Below, in pieces: positions 55,389 to 64,000 of a DNA stretch of 64,000 bases. The position numbers and the translations under genes are program-made. Source of the stretch: Pelobates cultripes (lineage: Eukaryota; Chordata; Amphibia; Anura; Pelobatidae); the NCBI GenBank assembly GCA_933207985.1, contig OW240915.1, positions 122,198,251 through 122,262,250 of the forward strand, written 5' to 3'. The notes under the pieces were generated by a model. It was not told where the DNA came from. It did no database searches and was given only the letters and a program-made list of their open reading frames with translations. Positions within the stretch are counted from its first letter, which is position 1. Every line of letters starts with the position of its first letter.

Positions 55389-56726
55389 TCAATCCATAAA
55401 AGACAAAATATCTAAATCTGTATTAAGACCTAAGGGAACAGAGGATTTCATTTTATATATCCACTCTGTTTCCCTTTTCGCTAACATCTTTTCAGTATCT
55501 CCCCCTCTCCAATGTGGTATAACCTTATCAATTCCAATACACAAAAAATCTTTAAAATCAAATTCTCTGCAAACGTTACAATGCCTAGGAACACTATGTT
55601 TTGTGTTCTTATTTTTAATACCATTAAAATGTTCCAATAATCTTACATGTAGTTTCCTAATCGTGCGTCCTATATATTGGGCGCCGCATTTGCATTGTAA
55701 TAGATACACTACTGACTGACTTTGACAATTGATAAAGTGCTTAATCTGAAAAGTTTCTCTGGTTACCGAACTACAAAATTCTGTTACCTTATTTTTCTGG
55801 AATTTACATGTGGTGCATCTCCCACATTTAAAAAAACCTTTAGGCTTTTCTGATAAAAAATTAATACCACTTCTATCCACCTCCTTTTTAGGTAAAATAC
55901 TAGGGGCTAAAATATTCCTAAGATTGTTAGGCCTTTTATATAATATCTTAGGTCTTTTAGGTAAAATGTTCTTTAAAAATTTATCCTGTAATAAAATTGG
56001 CCAATTTTTCCGGATCGTTCTCTCAATCAAATTTGCTTTATTATTAAATTTAGTTAAAAAAGCGAATTCAAACAGTTTATTGTCAGCCTTCTTTTTTCTA
56101 TTATGCTGATCTTTAATTAAAAGATCTTTTCTTTGGAGACTTTCTACTTCTTTTTGTGTGTTGCATAAAAGTTTTCTAGGGTAATTTCTATCTAAAAATT
56201 TGTCATTCAGAACTTGTACCTGCTCTCTAAAATCATCCATTTGCGTGCAATTTCTAAAAATTCTCATATGCTGTCCTTTGGGGATATTGGTCAGCCAGTT
56301 GCGATGATGACAACTGGAGAACTCTATAAAGCCATTACCATCTGTAGGTTTAAAATAGGTTTTACTACAGACTTTTCCTTCCTTTATAAACAAGGTGAGA
56401 TCCAAAAAGTTAATACAATTTTCGTTAATATCTGACGTAAAATTAAGGCCATAAACATTAGAATTAATATACATTAAAAATTCATCTAAACAACTCTTAC
56501 TTCCATTCCAGATAAAAAGCACATCGTCTATATAACGCCTCCATTGCACCAGGTTCGCACCAAACGGATTATTGTGCCATATATGGTTGTGCTCCCAATC
56601 TGCCACAAAAATATTAGCGTAACTTGGTGCGAACCTGGTGCCCATCGCTGTTCCACATGTTTGGAGGTAATAAGACCCTTCAAACCAAAAAAAGTTGTGA
56701 CATAAAATGTACCTAATGAGGTCCAA
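55389..56726 (-). CDS. Penelope-like RT and GIY-YIG endonuclease, intact frame but 5'-truncated
   Basis: The 445-codon frame starts at the first Met inside the truncated element. RT: NFFWFEGSYYLQ, GTAMGTRFAPSYANIF and the catalytic YIDD at residues 65-68, then FSSCHHRNWLTN (~145). A Lys-rich linker is followed by a Cys motif (CGRCTTCKF, ~300) and the GIY-YIG endonuclease (VVYLLQC...QYIGRT...VRLLEH, ~335-370). The RT fingers and first catalytic Asp are absent because of 5' truncation, so it cannot be active alone. The CxC-containing linker and SSCHH motif suggest the Neptune-like group. Confidence 0.92.
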   Translation of the reverse strand: MDLIRYILCHNFFWFEGSYYLQTCGTAMGTRFAPSYANIFVADWEHNHIWHNNPFGANLVQWRRYIDDVLFIWNGSKSCLDEFLMYINSNVYGLNFTSDINENCINFLDLTLFIKEGKVCSKTYFKPTDGNGFIEFSSCHHRNWLTNIPKGQHMRIFRNCTQMDDFREQVQVLNDKFLDRNYPRKLLCNTQKEVESLQRKDLLIKDQHNRKKKADNKLFEFAFLTKFNNKANLIERTIRKNWPILLQDKFLKNILPKRPKILYKRPNNLRNILAPSILPKKEVDRSGINFLSEKPKGFFKCGRCTTCKFQKNKVTEFCSSVTRETFQIKHFINCQSQSVVYLLQCKCGAQYIGRTIRKLHVRLLEHFNGIKNKNTKHSVPRHCNVCREFDFKDFLCIGIDKVIPHWRGGDTEKMLAKRETEWIYKMKSSVPLGLNTDLDILSFMD

Positions 56727-56877
56727 AATGAAAGAGGCCTGCTGGGACAGGAGGTGCTTCTGAGAGACGACGGGCCACTGTATCCCGGAGTCTCAGTGAA
56801 GAGGTTCCTCGGTTCCGACACGGAGGAGGAGGGGTACCGCAGAAGGAAGGGAAAGTCTCCTTATACTTAATGCCCTT

Positions 56878-59800
56878 ATGGCGACTTTTCCTGTACTCTC
56901 TGTGGCTACGGTGAATGTAAACAGCATTAAGTCCAGCAGGGCCCGCTTTTTGGTTTACGACCACCTCAGCCGGGCTCCGTACAATGTCATCTTGGTACAG
57001 GAGACCCGGCTGGAAACCCTCGCGGCCCTGCACGCTGCAAAGCGGGACTGGAGATGGGGGCCCTCCTACTTCTCTCTAGCCACAGAGAGATATGGGGGAA
57101 TCGCCATCCTATTTAAGGACGTTGATGTTAGCATCAACAGGGTTATTGAGTTGCAAAAAGGACGGTGTGTGGTTTTAGATGTCTCAATGGGCAGGCAACC
57201 TTTCAGGATAATTAATATCTATGGCCCCCAATCTAAGTGGGAGAGGAAGCGCCTGTTTATTGAGATAGAGCCTTACCTTTATACATCCCAGCAAATCCTG
57301 TTTGGCGGTGACTTTAACACCATAACTAGGCCTCAAGACAGGAGAGACGCCACTCAGAGGCTGGGGTATGACTCCTATTTTTTAAATAAGATGGTTAGTC
57401 AGGCTGGATTGGTCGATGTGTACCTTCATCACACTCCCAATCCCACGGGTGGGTACACTTATCACAGAGGTAGCTGTCAGAGTAGGATAGATAGGTTTTT
57501 CTTTAAGTAGAATTTCCCGGTGGCGGCACCCGTGCTTACACCGGTGGAGTTCTCCGACCATCACATTTTGTCTTGCGAGTTGAACGTCTATAGTACCCCA
57601 CCTAAGGGTAGAGGGATCTGGCGGCTAAATTCAGACCTCCTGGTGCAACAGAGGGTTCAGCAAGCCTTCATGGAATTCTTTCACGATCAGATGACATTGG
57701 CCGACTTAGGCCAAATGAAGTCTGAGTGGTGGGAGATGGTGAAGGCCAGAACTCAACGGCTGTTTCGCAATCTCGCCCGGAACATGCAGTCCTCCAGGTA
57801 CAAGATGTATCTGGGCTTGCTTGGGAGGTTAGACATCCTGATCTCGCAGGGAGGTGACCCCGAGGACATTGCGGCAGTTAAAAACCTGATGAGGAGTTAT
57901 CAGTATGACAGGTACGCCTCCCTTGTAAAAGAGAGGGATCATGGGTCATACCGCTCGCCCGATCCTTATCTTAGCTGCAAGCGGAAGGAAGGTACCAAGT
58001 CCATCCCTAGTCTGCGGGGCACCGACGGGACCCTAGAGGAGTCTCCTCGCGGGATTCTGAAGGTGGTCCGCGACTACTATATTGAGCTCCTCGGAAAGGG
58101 CAGCCCCCAATGTAGCGAGGAGGGAACCTCCCACGGGAGAAGGGTGGATGACTTCTTGAGCGAGCTCACGCTCCCTGAGCATAGCGACCTCTCTTTTGAC
58201 GAGTTGGTCAGCGAGATCACCATAGAAGAGGTCACAGAGAGTATCCAACAGCAGAACAAGTGTAAGTCGCCAGGTCCTGATGGTCTGACGGCCGAGTTTT
58301 ACCAACAGTTCTGCGACCTCTTGGCCCCTCATCTGACCGAGGTGTTTAATGAGAGCTTGGCTCAAGGATTATTGCCACCCTCGATGAGGACTTCTGCCCT
58401 GATCTTGCTGTCCAAGCCGAACGTGCTCGACACAGCGGATGTGGGGAACTGGCGCCCCATATCCCTGTTAAATGTCGACAGGAAGGTCCTGGCAAAGATT
58501 TTGATGAAACGAGTACAGGGCCTAGCGAGGCGTGTCCTATCCACCTCCCAGTACTGTTCAATCGAGGGCAGAACTGTCTTTGATGCCGTTTTCGAAGTCA
58601 GGGAAGCCCTCGAGAAGTGCAGGGACGGAGAAAGGGGGATATACCTTCTGGCACTTGATCAGTCCACAGCTTTTGATCGAGTAGATCACCGTTATCTGTG
58701 GTCAGTCTTGCGGAAGTATGGCTTGCCGGGAAAATTCGTCAATTGGATAATCACCTTGTACAGAGGGGCCGAAAGCTTCGCTCTTGTGAACGGGTGGAGG
58801 GGCAGGACGTTTAGGATCCGATCCGGGGTCAGGCAAGGCTGTCCTCTCAGCCCACTCTTGTACGTGTTTGCAGTCGATCCCTTCATCCGAAGGGTCGAGG
58901 CAGGCACGTTACAGGGAGTGGCCAGGGCTCCGGAGAGGCCTTTACGGGTTGTTGCCTACGCTGATGACATCTCCATAGTGGTCTCCAATACTCGGGAGGC
59001 CACGGAGGTGGATGATTTAATCCTAGCGTATTCTGCCGCTTCAGCCTCTCGTGTCAACAGGGACAAGAGCGTAGTTTTCTGGTGCGGGAAGGAGGGGGAC
59101 CAGTTCCCTCTTCCAGACGGTTTCCCGAGGGCCCAGCCTGAAATTAAGATCTTGGGGGTGGTGTTCGGACCAGGGGATCTGGCTCTCAGGAACTGGACCG
59201 AACGGCTTGCCATAGCTTCTAGCAAGGTGGAGGAGAGCCACAGGTGGAAACTGACGTTCAGAGAACGGGTGAACCTAATCAAAACCTATGTTCTGACCGT
59301 ATTCGGCTACGTCAGTAACATCTTCCTTTTGCCCAGGTCCCTCCACGCTCGGATGTTTGCGCTGTTCTTCCGCATGTTGTGGGGGAACAGGCTGAACCTC
59401 ATCAAAAGAGAGGTCACTTACCTGGCCAGAAAGGACGGGGGTCTGGCCATGGTCAACCCCATCGTCTTTTTAACTAACAACTTCCTGAAAAGGAACTTTG
59501 GGGCTCTCCTGAAGGATGAGCAGCCTGGCTGGGTATGTATATTCAGGGAGTGGGTCACACCTTTCCTGGTGGACTGGTTTCAGGGTGGGAGGGTGAAAAA
59601 CATGAGAGTTTGGCAATCTAGCTATCTTCCGTCTTCGGTCATCGAGGGAGTGGGAATTCTGCGCAGGTGGAACGTCACGGTGGAGGAGGTGCGGGACACT
59701 CCCAAGAAGCTTCTCGACGGGAGGGTCCTGGCCACCCACTTTGGCATTCAGCTTGCTTTGAAGGACTTCCCGCCAAGTACTCTCGCCTCGGGGTTGAAAA

Positions 59801-60305
59801 ACATCAACTCCAGGCGCCTTCCGGAGAAATACCGAGACGTGGCGTTTCTCTCCTTCCACGGTAGACTTTACGTTCGAGGGAACTTGAAGTACAGGAACAT
59901 AACGGATCGTGGTTGTCCTCGGGTGGAATGTTCCGGGGAAGTGGAGTCCATGGACCACTTCCTCCTCGAGTGCCCCTTTAACGTACAGGTCTACAAAGAG
60001 GTCTCAGCCGCCTTAGGCATCCCCTGCTTATCCCGCTGGACTTATGCGGAGTGGGCGTACGGGACGTCCAACTCAAGGGGGAGGGCTTTTGATTTGGCAC
60101 TCTTTATGTAGTCAGTTCAGTGGTTAAGTATTTCACTTGGATGGCAAGGTGTCAGGTTTCCCTTCAACGTAAAGACCTTTCCTGTCAGGTGGTGGTAGCA
60201 GACATTCTGAGGGCGGTTCGTGGGATCTATACCACCGAAAGGGCCTCTATGGATCCCACCATTTGGCAGCGTTTGTGGCGAAATCTCAAGGTCCACCCGC
60301 CTTGA
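56878..60305 (+). pseudogene. LINE ORF2: APE endonuclease and reverse transcriptase, Tx1-like
   Basis: ORF2 begins seven bases after the ORF1 stop. Endonuclease (residues 1-225): VATVNVNSIKS, LVQETRLE, GGDFN and SDHH after an in-frame TAG at 57508-57510. RT: KSPGPDGLTAEF, NWRPISLLNVDRKVLAKIL, ALDQSTAFDRVDHRYLW (first Asp), RQGCPLSPLLYV and YADD (~690). The C-terminus has a CPRVEC...MDHFLLECPFN Cys/His motif. A one-base deletion near 60098 gives an early stop at 60109-60111; the frame of the other copy shows the original end at 60305. The L1/Tx1 assignment rests on RT motifs and this tail. Confidence 0.9.
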
Positions 60306-60599
60306 ACCGCTCCATGGGCGCCCTTGTCTTGGTGAAGGGAATTCCAAATCTGTCTTCACCTTTCCCCCGTAGATTTTGAACTGGTTTTTCTTTTCATGGA
60401 AGGCTGCCACCTTTAGCAGACGAGTACCTTCCTCTGCGTCTAGGTAGTGCAGTGTAGTTAGGTTATGGTTATGGTTATGCACAGGTTATTTTTGGTATTG
60501 TTTGGGTTAGGGTGGGTTTCTGGTGTATGGACAAATTGAAAAAATTTACTTTGGGTGGGGGAAAAAAAAACCAAAAAAAACCACTGGGTTTCTTTATGG

Positions 60600-60960
60600 A
60601 CGGAGGGATGGACTCCTTGAGGGTGGTGTACAAACTGGATTTCATGTGGGTGGTGGGTCTATGGACAAAATTTTGATTTCTCGTGGGTGGTGGGTTTGGA
60701 TGTGATGAACTGAGAAAAGTACTCCATTTGGGTGGTGGGTTTGGGGGATGGACGGAGGGATAGACTCCATGAGGGTGGTGGGTTTTATGAATTGAAAATG
60801 GACTCCATTTGGGTGGTGGGTTTGGGTTCAAAGTTTGGGTTTAAAGTGTAGGTGGTGGGTTGGTGTTGATGGACGGAGGGATGGACTCCATGTGGTTGGT
60901 GGGTTTTATGAACTGAGAAAAGGACTCCATGTGGGTAATGGGTTTGTTTATGTGTGTATT
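60600..60960 (+). repeat. G-rich 3' UTR minisatellite, second LINE copy
   Basis: Repeats of GGACTCCAT followed by GGGTGGTGGGTTTGGG, matching the first copy. Runs of three G at short spacing could form G-quadruplexes in the LINE RNA. Confidence 0.85.
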
Positions 60961-61501
60961 TTATTTCACGCTTGGTTTATGTTTGTGTTTAGCTGGCTGT
61001 GGACTCGAGGTCAATTGGGTCCCCCCTTGTCCCCCCCTTGTTATGTAAGAGCTCCTTCAGGAGCATTTTAGCCTTTTTTCTCCCTCCCCAAGGCTCCATG
61101 AAGTAATGGAGCCCCCCGCCTTTTAATTTATCCCCTTATGATTTAGTTCCCCCCCTTTTCTGTTAATCCCTCTCCCTGTTATTCCCAGTTATTTAATATG
61201 GTATAAATTTACTCCCCTATTAGTGCCCCTTCCTGAGTTTTTATTTCGGTATTTATGTTTAATTTTGGGGTATTTATGTTTCATTTGGTATTATGTTTGA
61301 ATTGGGTATTATTTCAGTTGATTGTTTATTATTGTTATTTTGTTATTTATTTTGTTATTCTGTTTAATTTTGGAAACATTTTACAAAACTAAATAAAATA
61401 TTACAGTCTCCCCCTTGTACACTAAGCTGTGGCTGGGGAGAGGGGGTAACAGGCTCCTCTCCCGATAGAACACTCTGCCACTGGGGAAAGGAGACTGGGC
61501 T

Positions 61502-62833
61502 CTATATTCCCTGCACATTGATAATCTGCTGCTGGGGAGAGGGGGTAGCATGTTCCTCTCCCATACATACTTCCAGCCTCCGTGAACTCTGCCACTGGGG
61601 AAAGGAGACTGGGCTCCCAATTCCCAACAAATAACACTGCCGCTGGGGAATGGAGACTGGGCTCCCAATTCCCGGCACATCACACTGCCGCTGGGGAATG
61701 GAGACTGGGCTCCCAATTCCCAAAAAATCAAGCTGCCGCTGGGGAGGGAGGACACTGCTCTCCTCTCCCTGGACTTCCCACTGCCTTCCCGGCATATCAC
61801 TCGGCTGCTAGGGGGCAGGAACAACTACCTCTGCCCCCTGTAGCTCAGCCTGTTGCTGGGGAGGGAGGACACTGCTCTCCTCTCCCTGCACTTCACACTG
61901 CCTTCCCGGCATATCACTCTGCTGCTGGAGGGCAGGAACAACTACCTCTGCCCCCTGTAACTCAGCCTGCCGCTGGGGAGGGAGGACGCTGCTCTCCTCT
62001 CCCTGCACTTTACACTGCCGCTGGGGAATGGAGACTGGGCTCCCAATTCCCGGCATATTTCACTGCCGCTGGGGAGTGGAGACTAGGCTCCCAATTCCCA
62101 ATAAATCACACGGCCGCTGGGGAATGGAGACTGGGCTCCCAATTCCCTGCAGGACCGGTGGAGAGACCTCGGTCCCATCTCCACCGGCCACCTGGGGTTC
62201 TTCCCAGTAACACTCCACAATATCTTCCCAGCTGAAAGGGTCTGGATCTGGGTCTCCGCTTCCCTGCTGAGCCTTCTCACTTGAGTGGAACAGATTTTGG
62301 TAACCCTGTTCCAGCTCCATCTCTCGGGTCACCAGGTGGACCAGGTCTTGCTCAATTTCGTGAGTGTCGTCCCAGTCATACCTGCTCTCCCTCCACTCAA
62401 AGAGATCACTGAACCGGACTTGTGTAGGGCTCCCAAACTCAGGCTCTGCAAAAGTCTCCCATAACAAGCCAGGACCATCAAACTCCTCTCCCTCTGGCTT
62501 GTCATGCTCGGCTTTCCAGGGCAGGTATTGTGCCCCATACCACCAGAGTGCCTGGTAGGCATCTTCTAGCCACATCTCCTGCCATACTAGGTGTTCCAAT
62601 TTCCTCACCCATTCTTCCAGGGGCTGCTCTCCCAGGAAGGGCATCCGCAGGGCTACTCGCTTCTGCAACCGCTGGTCTTCCTTGGGGAATCTCTCGCCCC
62701 GCTGGTACTCCGCAATACCCAGTGCCTGGTACCAGATGCCTTTACGGACTGCATCTCGGTCATCCATTGCACCCTCATCATACTCCACTGCTGGTTCCAT
62801 CTCGGTGCTGTCAGGGTCGCTGTACTGGGACAT
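61502..62833 (-). pseudogene. Repeat protein of the LTR element, second copy
   Basis: It starts MSQYSDPDSTEMEPAVEY like the ORF at 40911 but then has ~215 residues of different acidic, Trp/Tyr-rich sequence (for example EDAYQALWWYGAQYLPW) before the GIGSPVSIPQRQ units. In-frame stops lie at 62060-62062, 61808-61810 and 61502-61504; the frame itself is not shifted. I do not recognise the N-terminal part. The two copies share the first residues and the repeats but not the middle, so the N-terminal module appears variable. Confidence 0.72.
61580..62150. repeat. 48-bp minisatellite, minus-strand copy
   Basis: This is the complement of the unit seen at 41150-41990 (CTGCCGCTGGGGAATGGAGA plus CTGGGCTCCCAATTCCC). 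Confidence 0.9.
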
Positions 62834-62913
62834 GCGTTGCCCTCAAATTGTAAAAATCCACGGAATGGTGTGGCCTGTAGCTGTCCTGTAGTCTGTGGGA
62901 ACGATCCCACCAA

Positions 62914-63421
62914 TGTAACGGATCGCCTGGCACCCCGACTGGGTACGAATCAGAACCAGGGGCTGGAGGCTCAGCGGTGCTTAGCTGACACAGTGTCCAG
63001 ATTTGGCGTAGGAAAGCCGGGCAGAAAAGCGCTGGCTGCTCGGGGAGCTCCAGAACATCGCCATCGTGTGGCGGATAGGTGTAACCGCGACCACCCAGTA
63101 ACAGTCAATTAAGCTGCGGTTAACCGCAGCTACTGGGTGGTCAATTGCCGGCACACGCTCGTTCAGGGAGGTAAATGGAGGGCACACGCCAGCTTCTGGG
63201 TGGCCAATTAACGGCGCCGGCCGACTTCCCATGGCTCTGGGGAGGCTGATAGAAGTCTGTTTGTTCGGTAGATAGAATCTACAGAACGGCTGTGCAGAAA
63301 GGAAGGAATAAATCTTTCTGCACAGTAAAATTAACCATTTAACTGCCGGTCCATAATCCAAAGGCAGCAGGCGGGCAACCAGGCTCCTCCAATGCAATGT
63401 GGCGAGATTGGTCTCGTCACA
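62914..63421 (-). mobile_element. Short 5' LTR of the repeat-ORF element, minus strand
   Basis: On the minus strand it reads TGTGACGAGACCAATCTCGC to GATCCGTTACA. It is only 508 bp, against 1048 bp at 42267-43314; the middle part, including the promoter and polyadenylation region, is missing. It interrupts a Gmr1-type RT frame that resumes at 63422. Confidence 0.85.
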
Positions 63422-64000
63422 AGACCGCATTGCCAGGGGGCGCTACCTGACCACCATTGACCTGTGTAAAGGTTATTGGCAGATCCCCCTGGCCGAGGAT
63501 GCTATCCTTAATTTGGCATTCATCACCCCATTTGTCCTGTACCAGTTTAAGGTTATGCTATTTGGGATGAAGAATGCTCCGGCTACTTTCCAGCGTATGG
63601 TGGATAGGCTCCTCGATGGCTTCCAGGACTTTGCATGTGCATACCTGGATGACATTGCGGTCTACAGTGAGTCCTGGGAAGACCATTTAGTACACGTGGG
63701 GGTGGTACTGGACAAGATTCAGGCCGCAGGCCTGACCTTGAAGCCAGACAAGTGCATTCTAGGCATGGCAGAAGTGCAGTACTTGGTTCACAGAGTAGGA
63801 TGTGGAAGCCAGAGACCGGAGCCGGCCAAGGTAGAGGCTGTAGCTAACTGGCCCACACCTATCACCAAGACCCAAGTACTGGCCTTCCTGGGGACGGCAG
63901 GGTATTACCGACATTTTGTTCCCGACTACAGTATGGTTGCCAAGCCCTTGACTGACCTGACTAAGAAGAATTTACCTAAGCAAGTCCTGTGGTCTCCAGC
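63422..64000 (+). pseudogene. pol: RT fragment of a Gmr1-type element, open at window end
   Basis: It is very close to 3691-4270 of element 1: TTIDLCKGYWQIPLAEDA, FGMKNAPATFQRMVDRLLDG, AYLDDIAVYSES, then AFLGTAGYYRHFVPDYS and KPLTDLTKKNLPKQ. A few substitutions (for example LNLAFITPF) and no stop in the visible stretch. It continues beyond the window. Confidence 0.9.

Larger units (their letters stand above)
53907..56743 (-). mobile_element. Penelope-like element, 5'-truncated, in LINE ORF1
   Basis: A 2837-bp insertion in minus orientation with a 14-bp target duplication. From its truncated 5' end (56743): RT and GIY-YIG ORF (56726-55389), AT-rich 3' region (55388-54470), CpG-rich block (54330-54420), TATA-like box, hammerhead (54249-54285) and tail to 53907. 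The ORF is intact, so this copy is younger than the LINE it entered and than the Penelope element at 12873. Confidence 0.92.
50068..56870 (+). pseudogene. LINE ORF1, ZCCHC3-like nucleic-acid-binding protein, frameshifted and interrupted
   Basis: ORF1 should bind LINE RNA. Pieces: 50068-50448 (Leu-rich, helical), 50414-51748 (coiled-coil-like RLRGLLVSLKAQHAEADSGL and a Lys run at ~51115-51150), 51720-52661 (APAPGVV repeats) and 52526-53950 (ZCCHC3-like domain RRWLVTRLKDMGF, then three knuckles: CHKCGSYRHYSNAC, CTMCGAVGHLRDSC and CHLCSEMGHTYRTC). Shifts occur at a C run near 50395, near 51730 and near 52550. A Penelope element is inserted at 53906; excluding it and one target copy, the frame continues to TAA at 56868-56870, seven bases before ORF2. 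Confidence 0.85.
49904..61403 (+). mobile_element. Tx1/L1-type LINE, near full length, split by a Penelope element
   Basis: It has a short 5' UTR (~165 bp), a long ORF1 with three CCHC knuckles, ORF2 with APE endonuclease and RT, a G-rich 3' UTR and an (AAAT)n tail. CTGTCTCCCC at 49894-49903 and CAGTCTCCCC at 61404-61413 may be its target duplication, with one mismatch. Without the 2.85-kb Penelope insertion plus duplicated target it is ~8.65 kb. Several frameshifts in ORF1, a stop in ORF2 and a deletion at the ORF2 end make it defective. Confidence 0.85.
61404..62913 (-). mobile_element. Internal region of a second repeat-ORF LTR element, minus strand
   Basis: It follows the LTR at 62914-63421 on the minus strand. 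The primer site is shortened to TTGGTGGGATCG by a small deletion. The 3' part and 3' LTR are lost at the LINE copy. Confidence 0.82.

Noticed and set aside
1..64000. Host protein-coding gene
   Set aside because: Every long frame could be assigned to a mobile element or a repeat; no exon-like set of frames with splice sites and known host domains was seen.

Overview
This window looks like a stretch of an amphibian (most likely frog or toad) nuclear genome made almost wholly of transposable elements. I found no convincing host gene. The taxonomic guess rests on the mix of elements: a CR1 LINE with an esterase ORF1, a Tx1/L1-type LINE with a ZCCHC3-like ORF1, Penelope-like elements, TTAA-flanked piggyBac elements and MITEs, and several Ty3/gypsy elements in which integrase lies before reverse transcriptase (the Gmr1 type). 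The species cannot be named from sequence alone.

Layout. 1-5985: Gmr1-type LTR element (5' LTR cut by the window edge; gag-protease; integrase-RT-RNase H; 3' LTR). 5986-9131: old repeats, a hAT-like terminus and a ~110-bp tandem array. 9132-10324: solo LTR (TSD GTAAC). 10597-21140: one CR1 LINE on the minus strand (TSD CATGTGTC) that has been host to four insertions: a 1.6-kb ERV-like solo LTR (TSD GTCC), a Penelope element (11-bp TSD), a gypsy solo LTR (TSD CCCAT) and a TTAA MITE built of hairpins. 21149-22914: a composite repeat carrying minus-strand 18S rRNA pieces in permuted order, then a ~255-bp tandem repeat. 22915-26463: piggyBac remnants with a duplicated transposase. 26464-32955: minus-strand Gmr1-type wreckage with an L1 fragment. 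32956-34063: Penelope 3' end with a well-preserved hammerhead ribozyme. 34064-40327: second Gmr1-type element, one gag-pol reading frame with three in-frame stops. 40328-43314: small LTR element whose only ORF is ~17 copies of a 16-residue Pro/Gln-rich unit. 43590-45130: gypsy RNase H/integrase scraps interrupted by an L2/Rex1-like LINE. 45150-48341: unannotated sequence, a long palindrome and a microsatellite that runs into a 100-N gap. 48442-61403: two Tx1-like LINE copies head to tail, the second nearly complete but split by a Penelope element (14-bp TSD). 61404-63421: minus-strand copy of the 16-residue-repeat LTR element. 63422-64000: RT of another Gmr1-type copy, open at the window end.

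How the parts relate. The autonomous Gmr1-type elements carry gag (SAP-like N-terminus, SCAN-like capsid segment, CCHC knuckle), protease, integrase, RT and RNase H in one frame. They prime from a tRNA-Leu-like site and share an LTR promoter box. The small repeat-ORF elements share the same primer-site type, terminal LTR bases and a short gag-like motif, so they are probably non-autonomous relatives mobilised by these proteins. The Penelope elements carry hammerhead ribozymes of the A-insertion, CGCG-stem kind just downstream of TATA-like boxes.

The points most worth a second look are the repeat-ORF LTR family, the three Penelope hammerheads, the permuted 18S fragments, the hairpin-chain MITE, the SCAN-like gag, and the chimeric LTR junction at 40327/40328.
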